Positions 48,838 to 57,905 of a stretch of DNA of 64,000 nt are shown here, in pieces. The DNA is from Rhodanobacteraceae bacterium. Its GTDB lineage: Bacteria; Pseudomonadota; Gammaproteobacteria; Xanthomonadales; Rhodanobacteraceae. The DNA lies in assembly GCA_003142815.1 (NCBI GenBank), contig PLNP01000053.1, positions 56,487 to 120,486 of the forward strand. The letters are read 5' to 3'. The notes under the pieces are model-generated. The model saw only the letters and a list, made by a program, of their open reading frames with translations. It searched no databases and was not told the DNA's origin. A program made the position numbers and the translations under genes. Position 1 is the first letter of the stretch. Every line of letters starts with the position of its first letter.

Positions 48838-49704
48838 ATGGCGCAAACAGAAGGTGCTTACTACGTTCCCCACGGTAGCCATTGGCCGATCGTCGGCTCA
48901 TTCGGCTTGCTCGGCACGCTCGGCGGCGCGGCACTGTGGCTGGACGAGGTGGATATCGGCAAGCCGATCATGGCGATCGGCGTCGCTCTGCTGCTGGTAA
49001 TGATTTTCGGCTGGTTTCGCACCGTGATCCACGAGTCGGTTGCGGGGCTGTACAACAAGCAGGTCGATGTCTCGTTCCGGATGGGAATGCTGTGGTTCAT
49101 TTTCTCCGAGATCATGTTCTTCGGCGCATTTTTCGGCGCGCTGTTCTACGCGCGCACCTTTGCGGTGCCGTGGCTCGGCGGCGAGGGTCATGGTGCGTTG
49201 ACCAATTATTTCCTGTGGCCACACTTCTCCGCGGTGTGGCCGAGCAACGGTCCAGGCGCGGTCGGTGGCGCATTCTCGACGATGTCGCCGTGGGGTTTTC
49301 CGCTGATCAACACGCTGTTGCTGCTGTCGTCCGGCGTGACCATCACGATTGCGCACCATGCGCTGCGCTCCGGTCACCGCAAGGCGCTGCTGGGTTTCCT
49401 CGGCGCGACCATCGTGCTCGGCGCGCTCTTCCTGTTGTTCCAGGCGCACGAATACGCCGAAGCCTACGCACACCTGAACCTGACCCTCGGTAGCGGCATC
49501 TACGGCAGCACGTTTTTCATGCTGACCGGTTTCCATGGTCTGCACGTCACGCTCGGTGCGATCATGCTGACCGTGATCTGGTTGCGTTGCGCGAAAGGCC
49601 ATTTCAGCAAGGACAATCACTTCGGTTTCGAAGCGGTCGCCTGGTATTGGCATTTCGTCGATGTAGTCTGGCTCGGGTTGTTCCTGTTCGTCTACGTGCT
49701 GTAA
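48838..49704 (+). CDS. ctaE: cytochrome c oxidase subunit III
   Basis: 288-aa membrane protein with seven helices: YYVPHGSHWPIVGSFGLLG, VSFRMGMLWFIFSEIMFFGA, FFGALFYARTFAVPW, HHALRSGHRKALLGFLGAT, FQAHEYAEAYAHLNLTLGSG, FFMLTGFHGLHVTLGAIM and a final FEAVAWYWHFVDVVWLGLF. It stabilises the catalytic core and proton uptake. All family histidines and glutamates are present. Confidence 0.96.
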   Translation: MAQTEGAYYVPHGSHWPIVGSFGLLGTLGGAALWLDEVDIGKPIMAIGVALLLVMIFGWFRTVIHESVAGLYNKQVDVSFRMGMLWFIFSEIMFFGAFFGALFYARTFAVPWLGGEGHGALTNYFLWPHFSAVWPSNGPGAVGGAFSTMSPWGFPLINTLLLLSSGVTITIAHHALRSGHRKALLGFLGATIVLGALFLLFQAHEYAEAYAHLNLTLGSGIYGSTFFMLTGFHGLHVTLGAIMLTVIWLRCAKGHFSKDNHFGFEAVAWYWHFVDVVWLGLFLFVYVL

Positions 49705-49708
49705 GGGC

Positions 49709-49862
49709 TGGGAATCGGGAATTGGGAATCGGGAATCGGGAATTAGGAAAGCAAAATCACAGGCCGCGAATCGGGAAGTCCCGATCGTCCGCACGAACCG
49801 TTGAACCTCTGACGAGCTTCAACCGCTCGCGGTTTCTATTCCCGACTCCCGATTCCCGACTC
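49709..49862. repeat. GGGAATC tandem run with inverted counterpart
   Basis: Four to five units of GGGAATC/T (49709-49745) after ctaE are mirrored by TTCCCGACTCCCGATTCCCG (49838-49857) at the end of the DUF2909 gene. A long imperfect stem around a ~90-bp loop can form. It sits exactly between convergent ctaE and the DUF2909 gene and could terminate both. Related runs are familiar in xanthomonad genomes. Confidence 0.75.
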
Positions 49863-50076
49863 AGCCGCCAACGCCATGCGGTCGGATGATTCCGGTCCAG
49901 ATGCCGAGGATGACCAGCGCGATCAGCACCACCGAGAGCGCGATACGACGCGTGAGTGCCTTCAGCGTGCGATCGCTGTCGCCTTTGTCGGTCATCATGA
50001 AATAGAGGCCGGCACCGAGGTTGTAGGCGATGGCCGCGAAAAAAAACAGGATCAGAACCGTGCTGAGCATTGGCAA
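49861..50076 (-). CDS. DUF2909-family two-helix membrane protein
   Basis: 71 aa: MLSTVLILFFFAAIAYNLGA, then LYFMMTDKGDSDRTLKALTR between two helices, and SVVLIALVILGIWTGII. This matches the short DUF2909 family often found inside cox clusters on the opposite strand, as here between ctaE and surf1. Function unknown; an assembly or stability role is inferred only from position. Confidence 0.85.
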   Translation of the reverse strand: MPMLSTVLILFFFAAIAYNLGAGLYFMMTDKGDSDRTLKALTRRIALSVVLIALVILGIWTGIIRPHGVGG

Positions 50077-50132
50077 TCCTCTGTATCCGTGCGGCCTGCT
50101 GGCGGCACCGCCGATTATATTGTCACATCGCC

Positions 50133-50855
50133 GTGGCTAGACGTTGGCACCGACCGCGCTGGTTCGCGATTATGTTGACGCTCGTGGGCATCGCTTTCTT
50201 CGTACGTCTGGGCGTATGGCAGGTCGATCGCGCTCACGAGAAGGAGCGCTTGTTCGCCGCGTTTGCCGGAGCTGTCAAGCAGGCCCCGATCAGTCTCGAA
50301 CAGGCGCGTCGCGAAGCGGATCCGTCGCGCTACCCGTTGGTGCATGTCAGCGGTCGTTACGATGCTGCACATGCGTACGTACTCGACAACCAGGTGCGCG
50401 ACGGTCGCCAGGGCGTAATGGTGTTCGATGTGTTCGAACCGGGCGATGGCAGTCCGCCGCTGCTCGCGAACCAGGGTTTTCGCGCCCGTGGCGCGCGCGG
50501 CGAACACCCGTCGATACCGCCGCCGCCGCAAGGTGCGCAGACCTTGACTGCGTTGTATGCGCCGCCGCCGGGATCGGGCTTGCATCTGGGGGGCAACGCG
50601 CTGCCTCGCCAAAGCGCGTGGCCGAAAACCAGTATCTACATCGACTTGGGCGATATCGCGGCCGATCTCAGTCGGCGTCTCGACGCGCGCGTTCTCCTGT
50701 TGATGCCCGCCGCCGGCAGCGCGTTCGTCCGTGAATGGCGGCCGGACGTCTTTCCACCCGAACGCCATTTTGCCTATGCGTTCACCTGGTTCACCTTCGC
50801 CCTGGTCGCCTTGGTGATGTTCGTGGTTCTGCATTGGCGCAAGGAAGAGAATTGA
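50133..50855 (+). CDS. SURF1-family cytochrome oxidase assembly protein
   Basis: 240 aa with two terminal helices. The N-terminal one carries FAIMLTLVGIAFFVRLGVWQ and the adjoining QVDRAHEKERL. The periplasmic domain has YPLVHVSGRYDAAHAYVLDN, VFDVFEPGDGSPPLLANQGF and a C-terminal HFAYAFTWFTFALVALVMFV. SURF1 helps insert heme a into subunit I. The start is GTG 50133, giving a short basic N-terminus before helix 1; the longer frame overlaps the DUF2909 promoter side. The stop is three bases before the next start. Confidence 0.92.
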   Translation: MARRWHRPRWFAIMLTLVGIAFFVRLGVWQVDRAHEKERLFAAFAGAVKQAPISLEQARREADPSRYPLVHVSGRYDAAHAYVLDNQVRDGRQGVMVFDVFEPGDGSPPLLANQGFRARGARGEHPSIPPPPQGAQTLTALYAPPPGSGLHLGGNALPRQSAWPKTSIYIDLGDIAADLSRRLDARVLLLMPAAGSAFVREWRPDVFPPERHFAYAFTWFTFALVALVMFVVLHWRKEEN

Positions 50856-50857
50856 CG

Positions 50858-51418
50858 ATGGCTGCTGTCAAGCGAAAACCGATCGGCCTGATCCTGGTCC
50901 TGCTGCTGCTGTTCGTCGCACCGTTCGTCGCCGCGTGGCTGCTCAACGCGAGTGGCTGGCGACCGATCGGCACGCGCAACTACGGTGAACTGATCACACC
51001 GCCCGAGAACCTGAGCGCCGCGCGCTTCGTGCTCGCCGACGGCCAGGTACTGAAATGGAGAGACCCGAGCTGGACGTGGACGATCTTCGCGCTGGCCGGT
51101 CCCGACTGCGCCGCGAGTTGCGTCGCGCGCATCGACGAACTGCGGCGCGTCCGGCTCACCCTGAACCAGAACGCGGATCGCGCACGTGTCGTCGTCGTCG
51201 GCGCCAGTCTCGATGCGGCCACGCTGGCTGCACTCACGCCGGTGCAGACCGCAACCGACGCCGACGCCAAACTCGCGAACTTGCGTCCGTCCGCGCCCGA
51301 CCAGGTCGCGGTCGCGTTCGTCGACCCGAACGGTTCGCTCGTGTTGCGCTATCCGGTCGGCTATGACGGCACGCCGCTGCGCAAGGATCTCGCGCGCCTG
51401 ATCAAGGAGGGGTTCTGA
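50858..51418 (+). CDS. membrane-anchored SCO/thioredoxin-like protein of the cox cluster
   Basis: 186 aa: N-terminal helix (GLILVLLLLFVAPFVAAWLL), then a thioredoxin-fold-like domain. WTIFALAGPDCAASCVARID carries CxxxC as in SCO copper chaperones. VRLTLNQNADRARVVVVGAS and VAVAFVDPNGSLVLRYPVGY follow. The distal SCO histidine is not evident, so copper binding is uncertain. It lies between surf1 (3-bp gap) and ctaA (2-bp gap), clearly co-transcribed. A thiol or copper role in CuA assembly is the best guess. Confidence 0.85.
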   Translation: MAAVKRKPIGLILVLLLLFVAPFVAAWLLNASGWRPIGTRNYGELITPPENLSAARFVLADGQVLKWRDPSWTWTIFALAGPDCAASCVARIDELRRVRLTLNQNADRARVVVVGASLDAATLAALTPVQTATDADAKLANLRPSAPDQVAVAFVDPNGSLVLRYPVGYDGTPLRKDLARLIKEGF

Positions 51419-51420
51419 GC

Positions 51421-52590
51421 ATGCGCGCGTTGATCACGCCAACGCGTATCGCCGTCTTCGCGACCGCGTTCGCGTTCTTTGTGATTGTGTTCGGCGCGTT
51501 CGTGCGCCTGTCCAATGCCGGTCTTTCATGCCCGGACTGGCCGACCTGCTATGGCAAGGCGACCTGGCCCGGTCACAAGCAGGACATCGCCAAGGCGAAC
51601 GCCGCGTTTCCGGATCGTCCGTACGAGACGCACTTGGCTTGGCGCGAACAGATGCACCGGATGATCGCCGGTACGCTCGGCGTGCTCGTGTTCACGCTCG
51701 CGCTGGTGGCCGTGTGGCGGCGCCGGGCACTGTTGTATGCGTTGCTCGCGGCGGCCGCAGCCGCGGCAATCGGCGTGTTCCTCTACATCCAGCATGCGCA
51801 CGCCTCCGCCGCCGCGATGTCGCTGGTCGCGATCGCGTTGCCGCTGTTCGCGGCGTCGCGGCTCGAGCGGGAGGCTCCCTGGCGAGTCGCAGTGGTCGCA
51901 TTTGCGGTGGTGATCTTGCAGGCCATGCTCGGCATGTGGACAGTCACGTTGTTGCTCAAGCCCATCGTCGTCCTGGGGCATCTGCTGGGCGGCATGCTGA
52001 CCCTCGCGCTGCTCGGCTATGTCGCGCTGCGACTGGCCGATACGCGCGTTCCGTCGCGCGAGCAACTCGACCTGAAGCCGATCGTGATCGGCGCGCTGGT
52101 CCTGCTCGCCGTGCAGATCGCGCTCGGCGGCTGGACCAGCGCCAACTATGCGGCGCTCGCTTGCGGCGTCGATTTCCCCAAGTGCTACGGCCAGTGGGGG
52201 CCGCCGACCGATTTCCAGCAAGGCTTCGCGCTCTGGCGCGGTATCGGCGTGAACTATGAAGGCGGCGTGCTAGACGAACCCGCGCGCGCGGCGATTCAAC
52301 TCGTGCATCGGGTCGGCGCGTTGGTGGTATTTGGCTACATTCTCGCGACCGCGTGGCTCGCTTGGCGGCGCGGCCTGCGCGTGCTCGGCGCGCTCGCGGC
52401 GCTGCTGCTGTGCACCCAGGTCGCGCTCGGCATCGGCAACGTCAAGCTGATGCTGCCGTTGCCGGTCGCGACGGCACACAATGGCGTCGCCGCGTTGCTG
52501 CTGCTGTGCCTGATTGCGCTGCTCGTGCGCACGCAGCCGCCGCTCGCCGACCCAACCAGCACCTCGTCATTCCGGCTTTTGCCGGGATGA
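51421..52590 (+). CDS. ctaA: heme A synthase CtaA
   Basis: 389-aa membrane enzyme oxidising the C8 methyl of heme O. Motifs: VRLSNAGLSCPDWPTCYGKA, LAWREQMHRMIAG, VVLGHLLGGMLTLALLGYVA, VQIALGGWTSANYAALACGV, FPKCYGQWGPPTDFQQGF, AAIQLVHRVGALVVFGYI and PVATAHNGVAALLLLCLI, including the conserved histidine pairs. The last codons (SSFRLLPG, stop) are provided by a CGTCATTCC palindromic repeat, so the natural C-terminus may have been altered by its insertion. Confidence 0.95.
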   Translation: MRALITPTRIAVFATAFAFFVIVFGAFVRLSNAGLSCPDWPTCYGKATWPGHKQDIAKANAAFPDRPYETHLAWREQMHRMIAGTLGVLVFTLALVAVWRRRALLYALLAAAAAAAIGVFLYIQHAHASAAAMSLVAIALPLFAASRLEREAPWRVAVVAFAVVILQAMLGMWTVTLLLKPIVVLGHLLGGMLTLALLGYVALRLADTRVPSREQLDLKPIVIGALVLLAVQIALGGWTSANYAALACGVDFPKCYGQWGPPTDFQQGFALWRGIGVNYEGGVLDEPARAAIQLVHRVGALVVFGYILATAWLAWRRGLRVLGALAALLLCTQVALGIGNVKLMLPLPVATAHNGVAALLLLCLIALLVRTQPPLADPTSTSSFRLLPG

Positions 52591-52593
52591 CGG
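52564..52593. repeat. CGTCATTCC palindromic repeat overlapping the ctaA stop
   Basis: TCGTCATTCCGGC-TTTT-GCCGGGATGACGG forms a clean hairpin spanning the ctaA stop codon, 19 bp before the ctaB GTG. Same family as 15228-15257 and 35370-35471. It could modulate ctaA/ctaB expression. Confidence 0.75.
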
Positions 52594-52611
52594 CTTGGAC
52601 ATCGTGACGCT

Positions 52612-53529
52612 GTGGTCAACTATTCGATTGCCGCCCAATACCTGGAACTCACCAAGCCGCGCGTCGTGCTGTTGATCGTGTTCACCGCGGTTATCGGCAT
52701 GTTCCTCGCTGTGCCCGGATGGCCGCCGCTGCGCCAATCCATCGCGGGCTTCATCGGTATCTGGCTGGCGGCAGGTTCGGCTGCCGCGCTCAACCATCTG
52801 ATCGACCAACGCATCGACAAGGTCATGGCGCGCACCGCGCAGCGTCCCCTCGCGACCGGCGCGCTCACCTCGATGCAGGTTCTCGTGTTCGCGCTGGTTC
52901 TCGGCGTGCTGTCGATGACGATCCTGATCGTGCTGGTCAACCCGTTGACCGCCGCGCTCACGTTCGCGTCATTGATCGGCTATGCGATTGTCTATACCGC
53001 CTACCTGAAGCGCGCGACTCCGCAGAACATCGTGATCGGCGGCGCCGCCGGTGCCGCGCCGCCGGTGCTCGGCTGGGCCGCAGTCACCGGCCATGTGCAT
53101 CCCTATGCCCTGCTGCTGTTCCTGATCATCTTCATCTGGACGCCACCGCATTTCTGGGCACTCGCGATCTTCCGCCGCGAGGACTACTCGCGCGCGCATG
53201 TGCCGATGCTGCCGGTCACGCACGGCGTGGTCTACACGCGCTGGCATGTACTGTTCTACACCGTACTGCTGATCGTGATCACCGTGCTGCCCTATCTGAC
53301 TGGCATGAGCGGCGTGTTCTACCTCGGCGGCGCGCTCGTGCTCGGCGCGGGGTTTCTCTACTACGCGATCCGCCTGATGAATCCGCCCGATGAATTCTTC
53401 GCGATGCGTGTGTTCAAGTATTCGATCGTGTATCTGGTGGCGTTGTTCGCATTCCTGCTCGTCGACCACTACCTGATACCGGCACCGGCCGTGTCCGCTG
53501 GATTGAATTTCCAGAGGATCGGTTATTGA
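52612..53529 (+). CDS. ctaB: protoheme IX farnesyltransferase (heme O synthase) CtaB
   Basis: 305-aa UbiA-family prenyltransferase making heme O, the CtaA substrate. It has [40 protein letters not shown] (first DxxxD-type site) followed by [36 protein letters not shown] and the second-loop [20 protein letters not shown]. Nine helices. The start is GTG 52612. Last gene of the cluster; repeat copy C follows four bases after the stop. Confidence 0.95.
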   Translation: MVNYSIAAQYLELTKPRVVLLIVFTAVIGMFLAVPGWPPLRQSIAGFIGIWLAAGSAAALNHLIDQRIDKVMARTAQRPLATGALTSMQVLVFALVLGVLSMTILIVLVNPLTAALTFASLIGYAIVYTAYLKRATPQNIVIGGAAGAAPPVLGWAAVTGHVHPYALLLFLIIFIWTPPHFWALAIFRREDYSRAHVPMLPVTHGVVYTRWHVLFYTVLLIVITVLPYLTGMSGVFYLGGALVLGAGFLYYAIRLMNPPDEFFAMRVFKYSIVYLVALFAFLLVDHYLIPAPAVSAGLNFQRIGY

Positions 53530-53532
53530 TCC

Positions 53533-53642
53533 GGCACTCAATTGTTTGAGTGTCTCCGCTTGCCCTCCCCGGCGTCAGCGGCGGAGGGCAACGGTGGGGG
53601 ATTGATTCGGTCGATTGGAATCTGAATTCGTTGCGACTCAAT
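53533..53642 (+). repeat. ~110-bp dispersed three-hairpin element, copy C
   Basis: GGCACTCAATTGTTTGAGTG opens the element, GCCCTCCCCGGCGTC / CGGAGGGC forms the middle stem and GATTGATTCGG / CGACTCAAT the end. It lies between ctaB and the glutathione peroxidase gene and could end cox transcription. Confidence 0.8.
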
Positions 53643-53743
53643 AGGCGAAAGCCCGGTGCATCCTGTGCCGGATCCTCGCGACGGCCGCGTTTTCGCCGCT
53701 GCCGGCACGCGCCTACACTGCGTATAACCTGCGGAGCCCAGCC

Positions 53744-54223
53744 ATGACCTCGATCTACGATTTCAGCGCGAAGACCATCGATGGCGACGAGCAGACGCTC
53801 GACGCGTTCCGCGGCAAGACGCTGCTGATCGTCAACGTCGCCTCGAAATGCGGCTTCACGCCGCAATACAAGGGTCTTGAAGCGCTGTACGAGAAATACC
53901 AAGGCCAGGGGCTGGTCGTGCTCGGTTTCCCCTGTGACCAGTTCGGCCATCAGGAGCCGGGTGACGAAGCGGAGATCAAGAATTTCTGCTCGCTCAACTA
54001 CGACGTGAAGTTTCCGCTGTTCGCGAAAATCGACGTCAACGGCGCGAACACGCGCCCGCTGTACACGTATCTCAAGCACGAAGCGAAAGGCCTGCTCGGC
54101 AGCGAGGCGATCAAGTGGAATTTCACCAAGTTCCTGGTCGACAAGGGTGGCAAGGTCGTGAAGCGCTACGCGCCGACCGACACACCGGAAAGCATCGGCG
54201 GTGATCTCGCCGCGGTGCTCTGA
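53744..54223 (+). CDS. glutathione peroxidase-family thiol peroxidase
   Basis: 159 aa, complete: SIYDFSAKTIDGDEQTLDAF, catalytic Cys in NVASKCGFTPQYKGLEALYE, LGFPCDQFGHQEPGDEAEI (Gln and resolving Cys region) and IKWNFTKFLVDKGGKVVKRY (Trp-Asn of the tetrad). A cysteine-type GPx, probably using thioredoxin, that reduces hydroperoxides. The RBS GCGGAG sits at 53731-53736. Confidence 0.93.
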   Translation: MTSIYDFSAKTIDGDEQTLDAFRGKTLLIVNVASKCGFTPQYKGLEALYEKYQGQGLVVLGFPCDQFGHQEPGDEAEIKNFCSLNYDVKFPLFAKIDVNGANTRPLYTYLKHEAKGLLGSEAIKWNFTKFLVDKGGKVVKRYAPTDTPESIGGDLAAVL

Positions 54224-54229
54224 GCACGC

Positions 54230-54730
54230 TCAGCGCGGATCGAGACCCAGCCGCTCGCGCACGGCCGGTTCCAGCGACTTGAGCCCGGCGCGCTTGCCGG
54301 GATCCAGTGCGGCCTGTGGCGCGAGTCCTGCCTGCTCTGCGGCGGCCAGTGCGAGCAGTGCACCGACCCGGTTGCCGGACGCGCAATGCAGCAGCAGCGG
54401 GCCGTGTGCCTCGCCAAGTGCGCGCTCGAGTGCGGCCGCATTCGCGGGAGTCAGGTCGTCGGCACCGCCGATCGGCAGACTGATGTAGTGCAACCCGAGT
54501 TCGTTGACCATCGCGGCTTCGTTATAGCCGCGATCCTCATCCGCGCGTCGCAGATCGATAACGACCTTGACACCCTTGGCTGCGAACTCGCGCAGCTGGG
54601 CGGCATTCGGCTGGCCACCGGTATACAGATCGGGCCGTGCCTCGGTGAACGTCGGCGCACCGGCGACGGCGCTGCCGGTGATGACCAAAGCAAGGCATGT
54701 GAGCAGGCGTGACAGCAGTGGAACGGACAT
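54230..54730 (-). CDS. exported DUF442-like (beta-lactamase-hydrolase-type) phosphatase
   Basis: 166 aa: signal peptide (LLTCLALVITGSAVAGA), then a DSP fold with RPDLYTGGQPNAAQLREFAA, VKVVIDLRRADEDRGYNEAA, LHYISLPIGGADDLTPANA and the active loop LLLHCASGNRVGALL. The loop has C-x4-R, as in DUF442/BLH proteins, rather than the C-x5-R of classic protein tyrosine phosphatases. The export signal suggests a periplasmic phosphatase or related enzyme. Convergent with gpx, six bases apart. Confidence 0.82.
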   Translation of the reverse strand: MSVPLLSRLLTCLALVITGSAVAGAPTFTEARPDLYTGGQPNAAQLREFAAKGVKVVIDLRRADEDRGYNEAAMVNELGLHYISLPIGGADDLTPANAAALERALGEAHGPLLLHCASGNRVGALLALAAAEQAGLAPQAALDPGKRAGLKSLEPAVRERLGLDPR

Positions 54731-54849
54731 GACGGGTTTCCGTATCGGGCGGGAAGTATCGCGTCCGCCGATGCGCCCGGCAAATTGGCGGTGCGCCAGC
54801 ACGTCCGCAATGTTATATGTGCGCGCCGAAGTCCAGAATCAATCGCCGC

Positions 54850-56151
54850 ATGAACGCCGCCGCCCCGTCCAGCCAGCATCTGACGCGACGCGACTTGCGC
54901 ACGCTCGCACTGGCATCCCTAGGCGGCGCGCTCGAGTTCTACGACTTCATCATCTTCGTGTTCTTCACCGCGGTGATCGGGCAGCTGTTCTTCCCGCCCG
55001 ACACACCCGACTGGCTGCGCCAGTTGCAGGCGTTCGGCCTGTTCGCGGCCGGCTACCTCGCGCGCCCGCTTGGCGGCATCGTGATGGCGCACTTCGGCGA
55101 TCGCAGCGGGCGCAAGCGCATGTTCACGCTATCGGTCTTCCTGATGGCGATTCCGACCCTGCTGATCGGCCTGTTGCCGACCTACGCGAGCATCGGTTAT
55201 GCGGCGCCGCTCACATTGCTGCTGTTGCGCATCCTGCAAGGGGCTGCGGTCGGCGGCGAAGTGCCTGGCGCATGGACCTTCGCCGCCGAACATGTGCCTG
55301 CACGCCGCGTCGGCTTCGCCTGCGGCACGCTTACGGCGGGCCTCACGACCGGCATCCTGTTCGGCTCGCTGCTGGCGACGGCGGTGAACAGGATCTACGA
55401 GCCGTCCGACGTGTTGGCGTTCGCGTGGCGCATTCCATTCCTGGTCGGAGGCATGTTCGGATTTCTCGCAGTCTTCCTGCGCCGATTGCTCGTGGAGGCG
55501 CCGGTGTTCGAGTCCATGCGTCGACGCCGCGAACTGGTGCGCGAACTGCCGTTGAAGATTGTCTTGCGCGGCCATCGCCGCGCCGTGGTCGTCTCGATGC
55601 TGTTGACCTGGGTGCTCACTGCCGCGGTTGTCGTCGTCATCTTGATGACGCCGACCCTGATCCAGAAGCCATTCGGCATTACGCCAACGCGTGCGCTCGC
55701 GGCGAACAGCGTCGCGACGTTCTGCCTCTCGATCGGCTGTATCGCGTTCGGTACGCTTGCCGATCGCATCGGTGCGGCGCGTACGTTCGCATTCGGCTGC
55801 GTCACCCTGCTCGCGGCGACCTATGCGCTGTATCTCGGGCTCGCGCGCGCGCCGCAATACCTGTTCGCGCTATACGCCGCCGCCGGCTTCGCGGTCGGTG
55901 TGGTCGGCATCGTGCCGACCCTGTTGGTGCGCGCATTTCCGCCGTCGGTGCGGTTCTCCGGCATCTCGTTCGCGTACAACATCGCGTATGCACTCTTCGG
56001 TGGCCTGACACCGCTACTGGTGACGTTGGCGATGAAGAAGGATTCTTTCGCGCCAGCACACTATGTCGCCGCGCTCTGCGTCGTCGGCATTGCCGTGGTG
56101 GTCGGCGTGCGCCGCGGCACGACGATGGACGCGGTCTCGACCGTAGCCTGA
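54850..56151 (+). CDS. MFS transporter of the metabolite:H+ symporter (ProP/ShiA-like) family
   Basis: 433 aa with 12 helices: LASLGGALEFYDFIIFVFFT (MHS helix 1), AAGYLARPLGGIVMAHFGDR, SGRKRMFTLSVFLMAIPTLL, RILQGAAVGGEVPGAWTFAA, EHVPARRVGFACGTLTAGLT, and FGTLADRIGAARTFAFGCVT in the second half. A proton symporter for an organic acid, betaine or sugar; substrate undetermined. Starts at ATG 54850, the first methionine before the MHS core. Stands alone between genes on either strand. Confidence 0.9.
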   Translation: MNAAAPSSQHLTRRDLRTLALASLGGALEFYDFIIFVFFTAVIGQLFFPPDTPDWLRQLQAFGLFAAGYLARPLGGIVMAHFGDRSGRKRMFTLSVFLMAIPTLLIGLLPTYASIGYAAPLTLLLLRILQGAAVGGEVPGAWTFAAEHVPARRVGFACGTLTAGLTTGILFGSLLATAVNRIYEPSDVLAFAWRIPFLVGGMFGFLAVFLRRLLVEAPVFESMRRRRELVRELPLKIVLRGHRRAVVVSMLLTWVLTAAVVVVILMTPTLIQKPFGITPTRALAANSVATFCLSIGCIAFGTLADRIGAARTFAFGCVTLLAATYALYLGLARAPQYLFALYAAAGFAVGVVGIVPTLLVRAFPPSVRFSGISFAYNIAYALFGGLTPLLVTLAMKKDSFAPAHYVAALCVVGIAVVVGVRRGTTMDAVSTVA

Positions 56152-56278
56152 TCCCGAGTGTCGAACCTGCGCATCCAACGGCCCGCGCTCGCTTCCAGCA
56201 GCTATCTGGCCGCCACAGGCGTCACCCGCACCGATAGCCGCAATGGCGCGCATCCCGGCCGGCCGTCATAATCGGCGG

Positions 56279-57889
56279 ATGGGCACCCATGCATGCGATG
56301 CGATCCTGATCGGTGGCGGCCACAACGGCCTTGTTTGCGCCGCTTATCTCGCCAAGGCCGGGCTCAAGGTCACCGTGCTCGAACGCCGCGAGGTGGTCGG
56401 CGGCGCCGTGGTTACCGAGGAATTCCATCCGGGTTTCCGCAACTCGGTCGCGGCCTACACGGTGTCATTGCTGCAGCCGAAGGTGATCCGCGATCTCGAT
56501 CTTGCCGCGCATGGATTGCGGATCGTGCCGCGCAAACTCAATAATTTCCTGCCGCTGCCGGATGGCCCGGACTCGAAACGGAATTACCTCGCAACCGGCG
56601 CAGGACGCACGCAAGCCGAAGTCGCGAAGTTCTCGCGCCGCGACGCCGAACGCCTGCCGGAATACGAGCGGCGCCTCGAAGCGATCGCCGACGTGCTGCG
56701 CGCGCTCGCGCTGGAACCGCCACCGAACGTGACCGACGGCGGCTGGCTGAAGGCGCTGCCCGAATTGCTGCGCGCGGGGCGACTCGGCAAGCGGGTTAAG
56801 TCGCTGGACGCGACCCTGCGCACCGACTTGCTCGACCTGTTCGCGATCTCGGCCGCCGAGTACCTGGACCGCTTCTTCGAGAGCGAACCGATCAAGGCCG
56901 TGTTCGGCTTCGACGGCATTGTCGGCAACTACGCGAGTCCATACACGCCGGGCAGCGCGTACGTGCTGCTGCACCATGTGTTTGGCGAAGTAAACGGCGT
57001 GAAAGGGGCGTGGGGCCACGCGATCGGCGGCATGGGCGCGATCACCCAGGCGATGGCGAAATCGGCGGCGACGTCCGGCGTCGAGATCCGCACCGGCTGC
57101 GGCGTGCGCGAGGTCATCGTCGAACGCGGTCGCGCGGTTGGCGTCGTCACCGAGCAAGGTGAAACGCTGCGCGCGCGCTGCGTCGTCGCGAACGTGAATC
57201 CGAAACTGCTCTACGAACGCCTGCTCGATCCGGCCGTCGTGCCTGAGCCGACGCGCGAGCGCATGGCGAACTGGCGCTGCGGCTCGGGCACGTTCCGCAT
57301 GAATGTCGCGCTGTCCGAATTGCCGCGCTTCACGGCGCTGCCCGAGCCGGGCGATCATCTGACCGCCGGCATCATCCTCGCGCCGAGCCTCGACTACATG
57401 GATCGCGCGTACACGGATGCGCGGACGCACGGCTGGTCACGGGAACCCATTGTCGAGATGCTGATTCCATCGACGCTCGACGACAGCCTCGCGCCGAAAG
57501 GCCAGCATGTCGCGAGTCTGTTCTGCCAGCACGTCGCGCCGGTGTTGCCAGATGGGGAATCCTGGGACGACCATCGTGACGAAGTCGCTGACCTCATGAT
57601 CGAGACCGTCGATCGTTACGCGCCGGGCTTCAAGGCCTCCGTGCTCGGCCGCCAGATCAAGAGCCCGCTCGATCTCGAACGCGACTTCGGCCTGCTCGGC
57701 GGTGACATCTTCCACGGCGCATTGAGCTTGAATCAGCTGTTCAGCGCGCGCCCGATGCTGGGCCAGGCCGACTACCGCGGCGCGTTGCCGGGCCTGTATC
57801 TATGCGGCGCCGGCACCCATCCTGGCGGTGGCGTGACCGGCGCGCCGGGACACAATGCGGCGCGGGTGATCATCGCGGATCTGCGCTGA
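56279..57889 (+). CDS. FAD-dependent phytoene-dehydrogenase-like oxidoreductase (PYROXD2/CrtI-type)
   Basis: 536 aa. Rossmann FAD motif DAILIGGGHNGLVCAAYLAK at the N-terminus, then LERREVVGGAVVTEEFHPGF, HAIGGMGAITQAMAKSAATS (CrtI-type repeat), CVVANVNPKLLYERLL, and a C-terminal FAD motif GLYLCGAGTHPGGGVTGAPG followed by HNAARV. Family members include desaturases and human PYROXD2. No carotenoid genes are adjacent, so a role in pigment synthesis is not supported. Start ATG 56279. Confidence 0.88.
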   Translation: MGTHACDAILIGGGHNGLVCAAYLAKAGLKVTVLERREVVGGAVVTEEFHPGFRNSVAAYTVSLLQPKVIRDLDLAAHGLRIVPRKLNNFLPLPDGPDSKRNYLATGAGRTQAEVAKFSRRDAERLPEYERRLEAIADVLRALALEPPPNVTDGGWLKALPELLRAGRLGKRVKSLDATLRTDLLDLFAISAAEYLDRFFESEPIKAVFGFDGIVGNYASPYTPGSAYVLLHHVFGEVNGVKGAWGHAIGGMGAITQAMAKSAATSGVEIRTGCGVREVIVERGRAVGVVTEQGETLRARCVVANVNPKLLYERLLDPAVVPEPTRERMANWRCGSGTFRMNVALSELPRFTALPEPGDHLTAGIILAPSLDYMDRAYTDARTHGWSREPIVEMLIPSTLDDSLAPKGQHVASLFCQHVAPVLPDGESWDDHRDEVADLMIETVDRYAPGFKASVLGRQIKSPLDLERDFGLLGGDIFHGALSLNQLFSARPMLGQADYRGALPGLYLCGAGTHPGGGVTGAPGHNAARVIIADLR

Positions 57890-57905
57890 ATGCGGCGCTC
57901 TGCGC

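Noticed and set aside
56279-57889. Carotenoid biosynthesis locus
   Set aside because: The FAD oxidoreductase is CrtI-like only in fold; no phytoene synthase or cyclase gene is nearby.
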